Part shown: in pieces, positions 26,607 to 34,859 of the stretch
Layout of the letters: the number at the start of each line of letters is the position of its first letter
Position numbering within the stretch: the stretch's first letter is position 1
The notes under the pieces: model-generated
Databases searched by the model: none
What the model was told of the DNA's origin: nothing
Seen by the model: only the letters and a program-made list of their open reading frames with translations
NCBI GenBank assembly: GCA_963719135.1
Contig: CAVRAZ010000011.1
Span: 186,001-250,000 of the forward strand
DNA length: 64,000 bases
Origin: CAVRAZ01 sp963719135
GTDB lineage: Bacteria > Pseudomonadota > Gammaproteobacteria > DSM-19610
Direction of reading: 5' to 3'
Made by a program: the position numbers and the translations under genes

Positions 26607-26871
26607 ACGTTTACCGCGAAGGCGCGCGAAGTATTTCGTGTCATTCACTCTCTGGCATCCAGGCCATGAAGCGGTCCGCCGGACGCGTCATTTCGTTGCG
26701 TTGAGTAAGCGCGAGTTCCAACCAGATCGAACGCCGCTGCCGACACGGCCGCATGCGTCGTGCAGCCCTGGGCAAACACCTGGAGCAGTGACCGCAAGAA
26801 TATGCTTCGCGCGCCTTGGCGGTAAACGCATTGTCCCTTGGCGTCCTTTGCATTCTTCGTGGTTGGCTAAT
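26607..26871. repeat. Inverted-repeat intergenic element, copy C
   Basis: Arms at 26607-26634 and 26802-26829 pair (ACCGCGAAGGCGCGCGAAG against CTTCGCGCGCCTTGGCGGT). A degenerate outer arm follows at 26835-26866. The interior shares blocks with copy B, such as CTCTGGCATCCAGGCCATGA. The 980-base gap from 26324 to 27301 otherwise holds a 171-base tandem repeat and no gene. A symmetrical TGATCTGGATCA at 26533-26544 resembles an FNR/ANR box but is about 210 bases from the nearest start. Confidence 0.65.
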
Positions 26872-26919
26872 CATTCGAACCGGCCGTTCGAAATCGAGGG
26901 TCCGAATCCACCTATTCGA

Positions 26920-27319
26920 TGCCAAATAAAAAACGCCCCCCTCGGGGGCGTCTTTTATTTGGCGGAGAGAGAGGGATTACTCGCGCTGCGCGCTCGCCCT
27001 GCGGGCCGGCCTCACGGCCGTTCTCTCGCGCCTGCGGCGCTCGAGTCGAACCGGCCGTTTGACCTCGAGCGTTCGAATCCGCCGACTTGATGCCAAATAA
27101 AAAACGCCCCCCTCGGGGGCGTCTTTTATTTGGCGGAGAGAGAGGGATTACTCGCGCTGCGCGCTCGCCCTGCGGGCCGGCCTCACGGCCGTTCTCTCGC
27201 GCCTACGGCGCTCGAGTCGAACCGGCCGTTTGACCTCGAGCGTTCGAATCCGCCGACTTGATGCCAAATAAAAAACGCCCCCCTCGGGGGCGTCTTTTAT
27301 TTGGCGGAGAGAGAGGGAT
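26920..27319. repeat. 171-bp tandem repeat made of terminator and tRNA-Ser 3' end
   Basis: Two full 171-base units (26920-27090 and 27091-27261) and a partial third run into the intact tRNA-Ser gene. Each unit starts with a bidirectional terminator hairpin (ACGCCCCC-CTC-GGGGGCGT, flanked by A and T runs) followed by 20 bases identical to the tRNA-Ser 3' end (TTGGCGGAGAGAGAGGGATT), then unrelated GC-rich sequence ending in GTTCGAATCCGCC, which resembles a T-arm. The two full units differ by one visible base. A diverged unit end lies at 26872-26919. Confidence 0.85.
27265..27301 (-). terminator. Terminator of tRNA-Ser
   Basis: An 8-bp stem (27275-27282 with 27286-27293), extended by A/T pairing to about 18 bp, starts directly after the tRNA 3' CCA on the minus strand and ends in a T-run. 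Identical hairpins at 26933-26951 and 27104-27122 belong to the tandem repeat. Confidence 0.8.
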
Positions 27320-27391
27320 TCGAACCCTCGATACGGGTTAGCGTATACACACTTTCCAGGCGTGCTCCTTCAACCGCTCGGACATCTCTCC
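27302..27391 (-). tRNA. tRNA-Ser (GGA)
   Basis: A 90-base class II tRNA on the minus strand. It begins GGAGAGATGTCCGAGCGGTT, has the anticodon loop CTGGAAA (anticodon GGA), a long variable arm and the T-loop GGTTCGAATCC, and ends with encoded CCA. The acceptor stem pairs GGAGAGA with TCTCTCC. It reads codons UCC and UCU. The tandem repeat just downstream contains copies of its 3' end. Confidence 0.92.
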
Positions 27392-27564
27392 GGATTACTG
27401 CGAACTCGCTGAGGAACGCAAGCGGCGCAGGGTATACCAACCGCGCCGGCGTTGCAACGAAAAGCCCGGACCGATCCAGACTTTCGTTAGACCGATCAGC
27501 CGGTTATGATGCGCCCTATGATAACGGATGGCATCCGTCCGATCATCCCCCACGGAGATACCCG

Positions 27565-28548
27565 ATGACGATCCTCGCAGTCGATATTGGCGGCACCAAG
27601 GTCCGGCTCGCGCTGGCGACGCCGGGCGCGGCGGGCTTGGATTTGCGGGCCATGGAAACCTATCCCAGCACCTCCTTCGGCACACTGGACAGCCTGATCC
27701 GGCACTATCTGGACAAGCAGGGTGTCCGCGTCGAGACCGTCGGTCTCGCGGTCGCCGGGCCGGTGGTCAAAGGAACGGCCGCACTGACCAATCTCCCCTG
27801 GACGGTGTCGTCCGACGAACTCGCGCAGGCATTGTCGGTGCGCTCGGTGGCGTTGCTCAACGACCTCGAGGGACTGGCCTGGTCGATCGCCCAGCTTCCG
27901 GCCGGATCGGTCGCCACGCTGCAGAACGGCGAGCCCGGCTTGCAGGGCAACCGTGCGCTGATCGCCGCCGGTACGGGCCTGGGGGAGGCGATTCTATGGT
28001 ACACCGGCGAGGACCACCGACCGTCGGCGAGCGAAGGCGGCCATTGCGACTTCGCGCCGGCGGATGCGCTCGACTACGAACTCTACCAGTACCTTGCGGA
28101 GCGCCTCGAACACGTGAGCTGGGAGCGCATCGTATCGGGCCCGGGGCTGGCCACGCTGTACCGGTTCCTGTTGCATCGGGCCAAGGCCGCGGAGCCGGAC
28201 TGGTTCGGCACCCTGGCCGCAGTCGATCAGCCGGCGGCCGTGTCGCGCCGGGCGCTGGCCGGCGGGGACCCGCTGGCGGTCGAGGCAATGCGACTGTTCG
28301 TCGTCTACTATGGTCGCGAGGCGGGCAATCTCGCGCTTAAATCCAAGGCCACCGGCGGCGTGTACATCGGCGGCGGCGTCGCGCCGAAAATACTGTCCGC
28401 GCTGCGGCGACCGGCCTTTATTGAAGCCTTCAACGCCAAGGGCCGCATGCGCGCGCTGATGATGTCCATGCCGGTTCGGGTGATTCTGGACGAAACGGCC
28501 GCGCTGGGTGGAATCGCCCGCTTCGCGCAGCGGCAGGCCGCTATTTGA
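27565..28548 (+). CDS. glk: Glucokinase
   Basis: Phosphorylates glucose to glucose-6-phosphate with ATP. The 327-residue protein begins with the phosphate-1 motif LAVDIGGTKVRLAL and has the sugar-binding LLNDLEGLAW and the adenosine-side motif AAGTGLGEAIL. The glucose-contacting SEGGHCDFAP and the end block VYIGGGVAPK are also family marks. Proteobacterial Glk lengths are about 320. ATG 27565 has GGAGA nine bases before. It overlaps the end of sspB by eight bases tail to tail. With pgm at 10.7 kb it supports use or storage of glucose. Confidence 0.93.
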   Translation: MTILAVDIGGTKVRLALATPGAAGLDLRAMETYPSTSFGTLDSLIRHYLDKQGVRVETVGLAVAGPVVKGTAALTNLPWTVSSDELAQALSVRSVALLNDLEGLAWSIAQLPAGSVATLQNGEPGLQGNRALIAAGTGLGEAILWYTGEDHRPSASEGGHCDFAPADALDYELYQYLAERLEHVSWERIVSGPGLATLYRFLLHRAKAAEPDWFGTLAAVDQPAAVSRRALAGGDPLAVEAMRLFVVYYGREAGNLALKSKATGGVYIGGGVAPKILSALRRPAFIEAFNAKGRMRALMMSMPVRVILDETAALGGIARFAQRQAAI

Positions 28549-28912
28549 CGACCTTGAGCGACGGCTTCGGCGGCGTTCCCGGTGGCGGCGGCGGTTCGTC
28601 CGGGTCGGGTTCGTTGAACATCATGCCCCGACCGTTCTCCTTGCCGTAGATCGCGAGCACCGCCCGCACCGGCAGCTTCACGAGCCGCGACACGCCGGAA
28701 AATCGCGCCAGAAAGGCGACTTCCTCATTCCCCAGGCGCAGCCCCTCGATGGCGCCCGGGCTGATATTGAGTACGATCCTGCCGTCCTTGACGTGCTGGC
28801 GCGGCACGTCCACGCCTTCCATCTCGGCGTTGACCAGCAGATAAGGTGTGCCGCCGTTGTCGAGAATCCATTCGTGAATCGCGCGGATCAGATAGGGCCG
28901 GTTGGATGTCAT
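28541..28912 (-). CDS. sspB: ClpXP adaptor SspB
   Basis: Adaptor that brings ssrA-tagged, stalled proteins to the ClpXP protease. The 123-residue protein has the SspB core (YLIRAIHEWILDNGGTPYLLVNA, IVLNISPGAIEGL, FSGVSRLVKLPVRAVLAIY) that binds the tag. After a flexible acidic and proline-rich linker (DPDEPPPPPGTPP) comes the C-terminal XB motif SLKVVK that docks on ClpX. It lies after sspA on the same strand (58 bases), the usual petABC-sspA-sspB order. Confidence 0.93.
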   Translation of the reverse strand: MTSNRPYLIRAIHEWILDNGGTPYLLVNAEMEGVDVPRQHVKDGRIVLNISPGAIEGLRLGNEEVAFLARFSGVSRLVKLPVRAVLAIYGKENGRGMMFNEPDPDEPPPPPGTPPKPSLKVVK

Positions 28913-28970
28913 GAACGATCGGCGATGAATCCTGGATACGCGTTCGGGCGGCGAGGACGCCGGCCGCCGG

Positions 28971-29597
28971 TCACGCGCACATTTCGTGCTCGGCGTCGGT
29001 CAGGCTCGCGACGAACGACGGGCGTTCGAACAGGCGGTTGGCGTAGTTGACCACCGGTTTGGCCTGTGGCGGCAGGTCGATGCGATAGCGCTTGAGCCGC
29101 CAGAGGATGGGGGCGACGCTGGCATCGACCAGGGTAAACTCGTCGCTCAAAAAGTACGGTCTGGCGCCGAACACATCGGCGCTGGCGGCCAGACTGTCCC
29201 GCAGGATCTTGCGCGCTCTGACCACCGCTTTTTCGTTCCTGGATTCGAGATCGGGCAGCAGGCCGTACCAGTCCACCTCGATGCGAAACAGCGCCAGCCG
29301 GCTGCGCGCCCGCGACACCGGGTCGACCGGCATCAGCGGCGGATGCGGAAAGCGTTCGTCGAGATACTCCATGATGACCCTGGCGTCGTACAGGACCAGT
29401 TCGCGGTCGACCAGCGTCGGCACCGACCGATAGGGGTTGAGGTCGATCAGGTCTTCGGGTCGGTCGTCCGGCTCGGAATTGACGATATCCACCATGATGC
29501 CCTTCTCGGCCAGCACCATCCGCACCCGATGACTCTGGGCGCAACTCGCATCCGAAAACAGGGTCATGACGGAACGGCGGTTGGCAATCACTGCCAT
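28971..29597 (-). CDS. sspA: Stringent starvation protein A
   Basis: RNA-polymerase-associated protein with a glutathione-S-transferase fold, involved in stress survival and acid tolerance. The 208-residue product starts at ATG 29597 (MAVIANRRSVMTLFSD). The thioredoxin-like N-terminal domain (TLFSDASCAQSHRVRMVLAE, RSVPTLVDRELVLYDARVI) is followed by the helical domain. The family motif MEYLDERFPHPPLMP is complete. It is probably co-transcribed with petABC upstream and sspB downstream. Confidence 0.92.
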   Translation of the reverse strand: MAVIANRRSVMTLFSDASCAQSHRVRMVLAEKGIMVDIVNSEPDDRPEDLIDLNPYRSVPTLVDRELVLYDARVIMEYLDERFPHPPLMPVDPVSRARSRLALFRIEVDWYGLLPDLESRNEKAVVRARKILRDSLAASADVFGARPYFLSDEFTLVDASVAPILWRLKRYRIDLPPQAKPVVNYANRLFERPSFVASLTDAEHEMCA

Positions 29598-29676
29598 GAA
29601 CATTCTCCAGACTCGATCGACTCTGCCGGACGGGCGGCGGGCGCTGTCACGCGCCCCTCCGGCACCCGCCGCGGTC

Positions 29677-30421
29677 TCAATGCACGTCCTTCCAGTATTC
29701 TTTCTTGAGGAGATACGCGACGACAAAGAACAGCAGCAGGTAGAGGATGACCTTGACGCCCAGCGCCTGGCGGGTCTGCTTGATCGGCTCGCTCATGTAC
29801 GCGAGGAAATTCACCAGGTCGCGGACCGTGCGGTCGAACTCCGCGGGACTCTGGCTGCCCTGGCTGGCCAGCTCCACGGACTTGAGCACCTGGCGTTGGC
29901 GACCGTTCTCGTCGGTCTCGGTTTCGTACACGGGTTTCTGCCAGCCCTGCAGTTCCCACAAGAACGTCCGGCATGCCGACATTGGGGAACACGGCGTTGT
30001 TGACGCCGAACGGCCGCTTGTCATCGAGATAGAAACTGCGCAGGTAGGTATAGAGCCAGTCCACGCCGCGCACGCGCGCCACCAGCGTGAGGTCGGGCGG
30101 CGCCGCGCCGAACCAGTTCTTCTGATCCTCCCTGGCCGCGGTAATCGTCATGTGGTCGCCGATCTTTTCGCCGGTGAACATCAGGTTGTCGATGACGTCG
30201 TCCTCGCTGATGCCCAGGTCCCGCGCCAGCCGGTTGTAGCGCTCGTAGGCGGCCGAGTGGCAGCCCAGGCAGTAATTCGCGAACGTACGCACACCGCGCT
30301 GCAGTGAACTCTTGTTGGTCGGATCGATGTTCGCCTGATCCAGATGCACGTTGTCTTCACTGGCGAGCACAGCCGCCACGGGCGCGATCAACAGCAGAAT
30401 GGCAAACAGTTTCTTTTTCAT
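29677..30421 (-). CDS. petC: Cytochrome c1 of the bc1 complex, frameshifted
   Basis: Haem-c subunit of ubiquinol-cytochrome c reductase, anchored in the inner membrane by a C-terminal helix. ATG 30421 overlaps the petB stop by three bases. After a signal peptide the haem motif CLGCH (near residue 54) and DNLMFTGEKIGDHM follow. Near 29963 one extra base in GACGTTC breaks the frame: MPDVL passes into WELQGWQKPVYETE, which continues to the membrane helix VILYLLLFFVVAYLL and the end KKEYWKDVH. The joined product is about 247 residues, normal. As petB and petA are intact and the complex has no spare copy here, a sequence error is more likely than a real break. Confidence 0.9.
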
Positions 30422-31665
30422 TTGAACGTCACCCTTTCCGGTACCGGTTTCGTCGAATCCAGCTTGGAGTAGATCGGCATCAGCAGGAAGAACGCGAAAT
30501 ACACCGCGGTGCATAATTGCGCCAGGTGCGTCTTGCCCTCGGTCGGAGGCTGAGTTCCCAGATAGCCGAGCGTGAAGAAAGCCACGACGAACAGGGCCAG
30601 CATGATCTTGTAGATCGGCCCGCGATAGCGGATCGACTTGGCCGGACTGCGGTCCAGCCAGGGCAGGAAGAACAGGACCACGACGGCCGCGGCCATCAGA
30701 ATGACGCCGATCAACTTGGAACTCAGCGGCCCGATGTCGATGGTCACCGCGCGCAGGATGGCGTAGAACGGCGTGAAGTACCAGACCGGCGCGATGTGCG
30801 GCGGCGTTTTCAGCGGATCGGCCGGCTCGAAATTGGGTTTCTCGAGGAAGTACCCGCCGCCGCCCGGTACGAAGAAGACCACGATGGAGAAGAAGATCAG
30901 GAACACGACCACGCCGACGATGTCCTTGACGGTGTAATACGGATGGAACGGAATGCCGTCGAGCGGGATGCCGTTCTCGTCCTTTTTCTTCTTGATCTCG
31001 ACGCCGTCGGGGTTGTTGGAACCGACTTCGTGCAGCGCCAGGATGTGCACCACCACCAGCACCAGCAGCACCAGCGGCACCGCGATCACGTGGAAGGCGA
31101 AGAAGCGGTTCAGGGTCGCGTCGGAAATGACGTAGTCGCCGCGGATCCACAGTGCCAGATCGTCGCCGATCACCGGAATGGCGCCGAACAGCGAAACGAT
31201 AACCTGCGCGCCCCAATAGGACATCTGGCCCCATGGAAGCAGGTAACCGAAAAATGCCTCGGCCATCAGGCACAGGTAGATCAGGCAGCCGAACAGCCAG
31301 ATCAGTTCGCGCGGGTTCCTATAGGAACCGTACAGCAGGCCGCGGAACATGTGCAGATAGACGACGATGAAGAACGCCGACGCACCGGTGGAATGGATAT
31401 AGCGGATCAGCCAGCCCCAGTCCACGTCGCGCATGATGTACTCGACCGACGCGAAGGCGTCCGCCGCCGCCGGCTTGTAGTTCATGGTCAGGAAGATGCC
31501 GCTGACGATCTGGATGACCAGCACCAGCAGCGCGAGGGAGCCGAAGTAGTACCAGAAGTTGAAGTTCTTGGGCGCGTAGTATTTGGACAGGTGCTCTTCC
31601 CACATCTTGGTCATCGGGAAGCGCGCGTCGAACCAGGTGTAAAGGTTGGAAAGCATGCCCATCAT
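30418..31665 (-). CDS. petB: Cytochrome b of the bc1 complex
   Basis: Central membrane subunit of the bc1 complex with two b-type haems and both quinone sites. The 415-residue protein starts at ATG 31665, which overlaps the petA stop. Visible marks are the four haem-ligating His in helices B and D (HSTGASAFFIVVYLHMFRG and FFAFHVIAVPLVLLVLVVVH) and the Qo-site PEWY equivalent, here PVWYFTPFYAILRA. The first-helix block FGSLALLVLVIQIVSG is also typical. The charged loop IKKKKDENG after helix D is longer than in many homologues. Eight membrane helices are predicted. Confidence 0.93.
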   Translation of the reverse strand: MMGMLSNLYTWFDARFPMTKMWEEHLSKYYAPKNFNFWYYFGSLALLVLVIQIVSGIFLTMNYKPAAADAFASVEYIMRDVDWGWLIRYIHSTGASAFFIVVYLHMFRGLLYGSYRNPRELIWLFGCLIYLCLMAEAFFGYLLPWGQMSYWGAQVIVSLFGAIPVIGDDLALWIRGDYVISDATLNRFFAFHVIAVPLVLLVLVVVHILALHEVGSNNPDGVEIKKKKDENGIPLDGIPFHPYYTVKDIVGVVVFLIFFSIVVFFVPGGGGYFLEKPNFEPADPLKTPPHIAPVWYFTPFYAILRAVTIDIGPLSSKLIGVILMAAAVVVLFFLPWLDRSPAKSIRYRGPIYKIMLALFVVAFFTLGYLGTQPPTEGKTHLAQLCTAVYFAFFLLMPIYSKLDSTKPVPERVTFK

Positions 31666-32255
31666 GCCGCTCCTTTGTCTTCGCCGATCTGGATCAGGGA
31701 TTCGCTGATGTACTTGTGCGGAGGCACCACCAGGTTCAGCGGCGCCGGCACGCCGATGAAGACGCGTCCGGCCAGGTCGAACCTGGAGCCGTGACACGGA
31801 CAGAAGAACCCGCCCTTCCAGTCGGCGTCATACGGCTGCGGCAGCGCCTCCGGCACATAGCTCGGCGAACAGCCGAGGTGGGTGCAGATACCCACCAGCA
31901 CCAGATTCTCGGGCTTGATCGAACGCCAGGGGTTCTGCGCGTAGGGCGGCTGCTGCGGATTTTCGGAGTTTGGATCACGCAGCCGGCGGTCGAGGGTCGG
32001 CAGCGCGTCGAGCATTTCCTGCGTGCGGCGCACGATCCACACCGGCTTGCCGCGCCATTCGACGCGGATCATCTGGGCGGGTTCGATCTTGCTGATATCG
32101 GCATCGACCGGCGCACCGGCGGCCTTGGCGCGCTCGCTGGGCAGCATCGAGGCCAAAAAAGGCACCGCCACGAAAACCGCGCCGACTCCGCCGACCACCG
32201 TCGTCGCCAAAGTCAGAAACCGGCGCCTGTTGGTATCTATACCTTCGCCACTCAT
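31662..32255 (-). CDS. petA: Rieske iron-sulfur subunit of the bc1 complex
   Basis: [2Fe-2S] subunit that takes the first electron from ubiquinol and moves between cytochromes b and c1. The 197-residue protein has a twin-arginine type N-terminus (NRRRFLTLATT) and one membrane helix (residues 17-37). Its soluble head carries cluster ligands CTHLGC and CPCHGS. It is the first gene of petABC-sspAB, so the promoter should lie in 32256-32400. ATG 32255 is the only sensible start. Confidence 0.95.
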   Translation of the reverse strand: MSGEGIDTNRRRFLTLATTVVGGVGAVFVAVPFLASMLPSERAKAAGAPVDADISKIEPAQMIRVEWRGKPVWIVRRTQEMLDALPTLDRRLRDPNSENPQQPPYAQNPWRSIKPENLVLVGICTHLGCSPSYVPEALPQPYDADWKGGFFCPCHGSRFDLAGRVFIGVPAPLNLVVPPHKYISESLIQIGEDKGAA

Positions 32256-32832
32256 TTTTGCTGTTCTCCAGATTCGAGAATTCGCCCGTCCGACAGTGCC
32301 GGGACATCCGGCATCCGATAGACGAACATTCAGAACGATTCAAACGTACGCGCGCCTGACAAAGCAGCCGCATAGCATGTCGGAAGTGCACTTTGAGGTC
32401 AAGTCTGAATAGCCGAAATCCGCCGGAAGTTTGCGATTCGACAACAAAAAATTGGATTCGTCCGGCGGGTGGGCGCGAAATGCCTGACCGCAAAGGACGC
32501 GGCGAACGCAAAGGAAACCCACGCCCCTGAAAAGCCGCATCGAAAGGCCTCTTCGACTCGCCCGCAAGCGTCGTTTCGCCGCGGAGAGCCTCGACTCAGC
32601 GTGCCGGGTCCAACGGCATTCGGCGTCGCATCGAACAGAGGCCCGGCTCGGCCGGCTTCATGCGCCGTCCACGCTCAGCTCGGCTGCCTGGTCCGGGGTC
32701 GTCGCGGGCGCGGTGCCGGGATGCGCCGCCCCGCCCGAGTTGCAGGAATAATCCCGTCAGTGAAACCTTGAATTCCCTGCGCGTCCGTCGCGTGCTTTGC
32801 GGCCGACATCGCAGGTATCAGGGCACGCAGCG
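32256..32832. other. Intergenic region with one repeat arm
   Basis: A 577-base region upstream of petA and downstream of the NIF3 gene (both minus strand). It likely contains the pet promoter. A solitary GC-type repeat arm lies at 32486-32519 (GACCGCAAAGGACGC). An 8-bp inverted repeat CCGCCGGA (32420-32427) with TCCGGCGG (32461-32468) borders it. No gene is visible. Confidence 0.5.
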
Positions 32833-33591
32833 CTAAACCGGGTTGCCGATGTCGACGAACCGGTGCGAGAGACCGAAGCGCTCGGCCAGATGTTCGCCCA
32901 GCGCCTGGACGCCGTAGCGCTCGGTGGCATGGTGCCCCGCGGCGAAATAGTGAATGCCGTACTCGCGCGCGATATGCACGGTCTGCTCGGATATCTCGCC
33001 GCTGATAAAGGCGTCGAGACCGAGCGTGGCGGCCGCCTCCAGGTAGCCCTGCGCCGCGCCGGTACACCAGCCGACCCGCTCGATCCGCTCGGGGCCGGCG
33101 TCGATGTGCAGCGGTTCGCGGTCCAGCGCCGCGGCGATCGCCTGTTTCATCTGACCCGCCTCGAGCGGTCGGACGAGCCGGGTCGCGCATCCCAGCGCCG
33201 GCCCCGGGCCGGCGGCGAAAACCCGCTCCACGGCCCACCCCAGTCGTGCGCCCAGCCGTGCGTTGTTTCCGAGTCCGGGGTGCGCGTCCAGCGGCAGGTG
33301 GTAGGCGAGCAGACCGATATTGTGCATCAGCAACGTTTTCAGCCGGTGCCGCTTCATGCCGGTGATGCAGGGAACCTCCCCCTTCCAGAACCAGCCGTGA
33401 TGCACCAGCACCAGGTCCGCGCCGCCGTCCACGGCGGCGTCGATCAACGGCTGGCAGGCGGTAACACCGGAAATCAGTCTTTCGACGCAGGCACGCCCTT
33501 CGACTTGAATGCCGTTGGGGCAATAGTCCTGGAAGCGTTCGACCTCGAGCAGTTGCCCGCAGTAGTCAGCGAGTTCATTCAATGTGGCCAT
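32833..33591 (-). CDS. NIF3/YbgI family dinuclear metal protein
   Basis: A 252-residue protein of the NIF3 family (E. coli YbgI, annotated as GTP cyclohydrolase I type 2 homologue), forming hexameric rings with a two-metal centre. Metal-binding motifs are visible: DLVLVHHGWFW (His-His), LPLDAHPGLGNNARLG and, near the end, the block YFAAGHHATERYGV. The N-terminus LNELADYCGQLL and CPNGIQVEG are family marks. The biological role is not settled. It is divergent from the DegS/AlgW-like gene with a 104-base intergenic region. Confidence 0.9.
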   Translation of the reverse strand: MATLNELADYCGQLLEVERFQDYCPNGIQVEGRACVERLISGVTACQPLIDAAVDGGADLVLVHHGWFWKGEVPCITGMKRHRLKTLLMHNIGLLAYHLPLDAHPGLGNNARLGARLGWAVERVFAAGPGPALGCATRLVRPLEAGQMKQAIAAALDREPLHIDAGPERIERVGWCTGAAQGYLEAAATLGLDAFISGEISEQTVHIAREYGIHYFAAGHHATERYGVQALGEHLAERFGLSHRFVDIGNPV

Positions 33592-33695
33592 GGCCCGACC
33601 GCCCGCGCATCCGCCGCCCCGCCGCGGGACGGGTAAACGTTTCGCTCGTTTGAGGGTTCAGGGATAATGGTACCGGAAATAATCGGACCCGAAAC

Positions 33696-34859
33696 ATGAT
33701 AATACGCGATAGCCTGCATTTTTTCCTGAAAGCCGCGACGGCCGGCCTGATCGCCGCTGGCGTATTCTGGTTGTTCAAGTACGAGGGTGCCGCGCCGGGC
33801 GGGACTCAGGTGGTGGAAATCCAGGAAGCGGCCCCGCCGCCCGCAACGACGCCGGCGACCGGTCCCGTGTCGTATGCCGATGCGGTCGAGCCGGCGGCGC
33901 GCGCGGTGGTCAACGTCTACACGGCCAAGGTCATCACCCGCCAGCGCCATCCGCTGCTGGACGATCCGCTGTTCAAGCACTTCTTCGGCGAAATTCTGTC
34001 CAGGCCCGAGAAACAGTTGCAGACCAGCCTGGGGTCGGGCGTCATCGTCTCGCCGCAGGGCTACATTCTGACCAACAATCACGTCATCGCAGGCGCCGAT
34101 GAAATCCGCATCCTGCTGAACGACGGCCGCAGCGCCGACGCCGGCGTGGTGGGCATGGACAAGGACACCGACCTCGCGGTGCTGCACGTGGACCTGGACA
34201 ACCTGCCGTCGATCCCGATCAGCGAAACACGCAAACTGCGGGTCGGCGACGTCGCGCTGGCGATCGGCAATCCCTACGGCGTCGGCCAGACGGTGACGCT
34301 CGGCATCGTCAGTGCGACCGGACGCAACCAGCTCGGCATCAACCGTTTCGAGGATTTCATCCAGACCGACGCGGCGATCAACCCCGGCAACTCCGGCGGC
34401 GCGCTGATCAACGCGCGCGGTGAGCTGATCGGTATCAACACCGCCATCTACAGCCGCTCCGGCGGTTCGCAGGGCATCGGCTTCGCGATCCCCGCCTACC
34501 TCGCCAGCGATGTCATGAAGCAGCTCATCGAGCAGGGGCACGTCGATCGCGGCTGGCTGGGCATCGAAGCCCAGGACCTGACGCCGGAACTGGCGGCCAG
34601 CTTCGGCGCGGAGGATCAGCGCGGCATGTTGATCGCCGGTGTGCTGCGCGGCGGCCCCGCCGACGACGCCGGCCTCAAACCCGGTGACATCATCCAGTCG
34701 GTCAACGATCAGCCGGTGACCGATGCGCTGAATACCATGAACTACATCGCCCAGCGGGGCCCCAACGCCGGGCTGACGATTCAGGTTCTGCGCGACGGCA
34801 AGACCTTCTCGGTTCAGGCGACGACCACGTTGCGGCCCGACGTGGTCGAGGATCAGTGA
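33696..34859 (+). CDS. Periplasmic serine protease DegS/AlgW type
   Basis: Inner-membrane-anchored trypsin-like protease with one PDZ domain, the architecture of DegS and AlgW, which start envelope-stress signalling by cutting an anti-sigma factor. The 387-residue protein has one N-terminal membrane helix (about 10-28). The catalytic triad is His129 (TNNHVI), Asp159 (DTDLAVL) and Ser233 (GNSGGAL), and the single PDZ domain spans about 275-375 (RGWLGIEAQDL, GGPADDAGLKPGDII). The linker EEAAPPPATTPATG is unusually Pro/Thr rich. Its stop overlaps the convergent TolC-like gene by seven bases. Confidence 0.88.
   Translation: MIIRDSLHFFLKAATAGLIAAGVFWLFKYEGAAPGGTQVVEIQEAAPPPATTPATGPVSYADAVEPAARAVVNVYTAKVITRQRHPLLDDPLFKHFFGEILSRPEKQLQTSLGSGVIVSPQGYILTNNHVIAGADEIRILLNDGRSADAGVVGMDKDTDLAVLHVDLDNLPSIPISETRKLRVGDVALAIGNPYGVGQTVTLGIVSATGRNQLGINRFEDFIQTDAAINPGNSGGALINARGELIGINTAIYSRSGGSQGIGFAIPAYLASDVMKQLIEQGHVDRGWLGIEAQDLTPELAASFGAEDQRGMLIAGVLRGGPADDAGLKPGDIIQSVNDQPVTDALNTMNYIAQRGPNAGLTIQVLRDGKTFSVQATTTLRPDVVEDQ

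Noticed and set aside
26920..27261. CRISPR array
   Set aside because: The repeated unit is 171 bases in direct tandem without spacers, and no cas genes are present.
30517..31794. A 425-residue open frame antisense to petB
   Set aside because: It mirrors the petB gene, whose haem ligands and helices are unmistakable. High GC leaves long open frames on the opposite strand.
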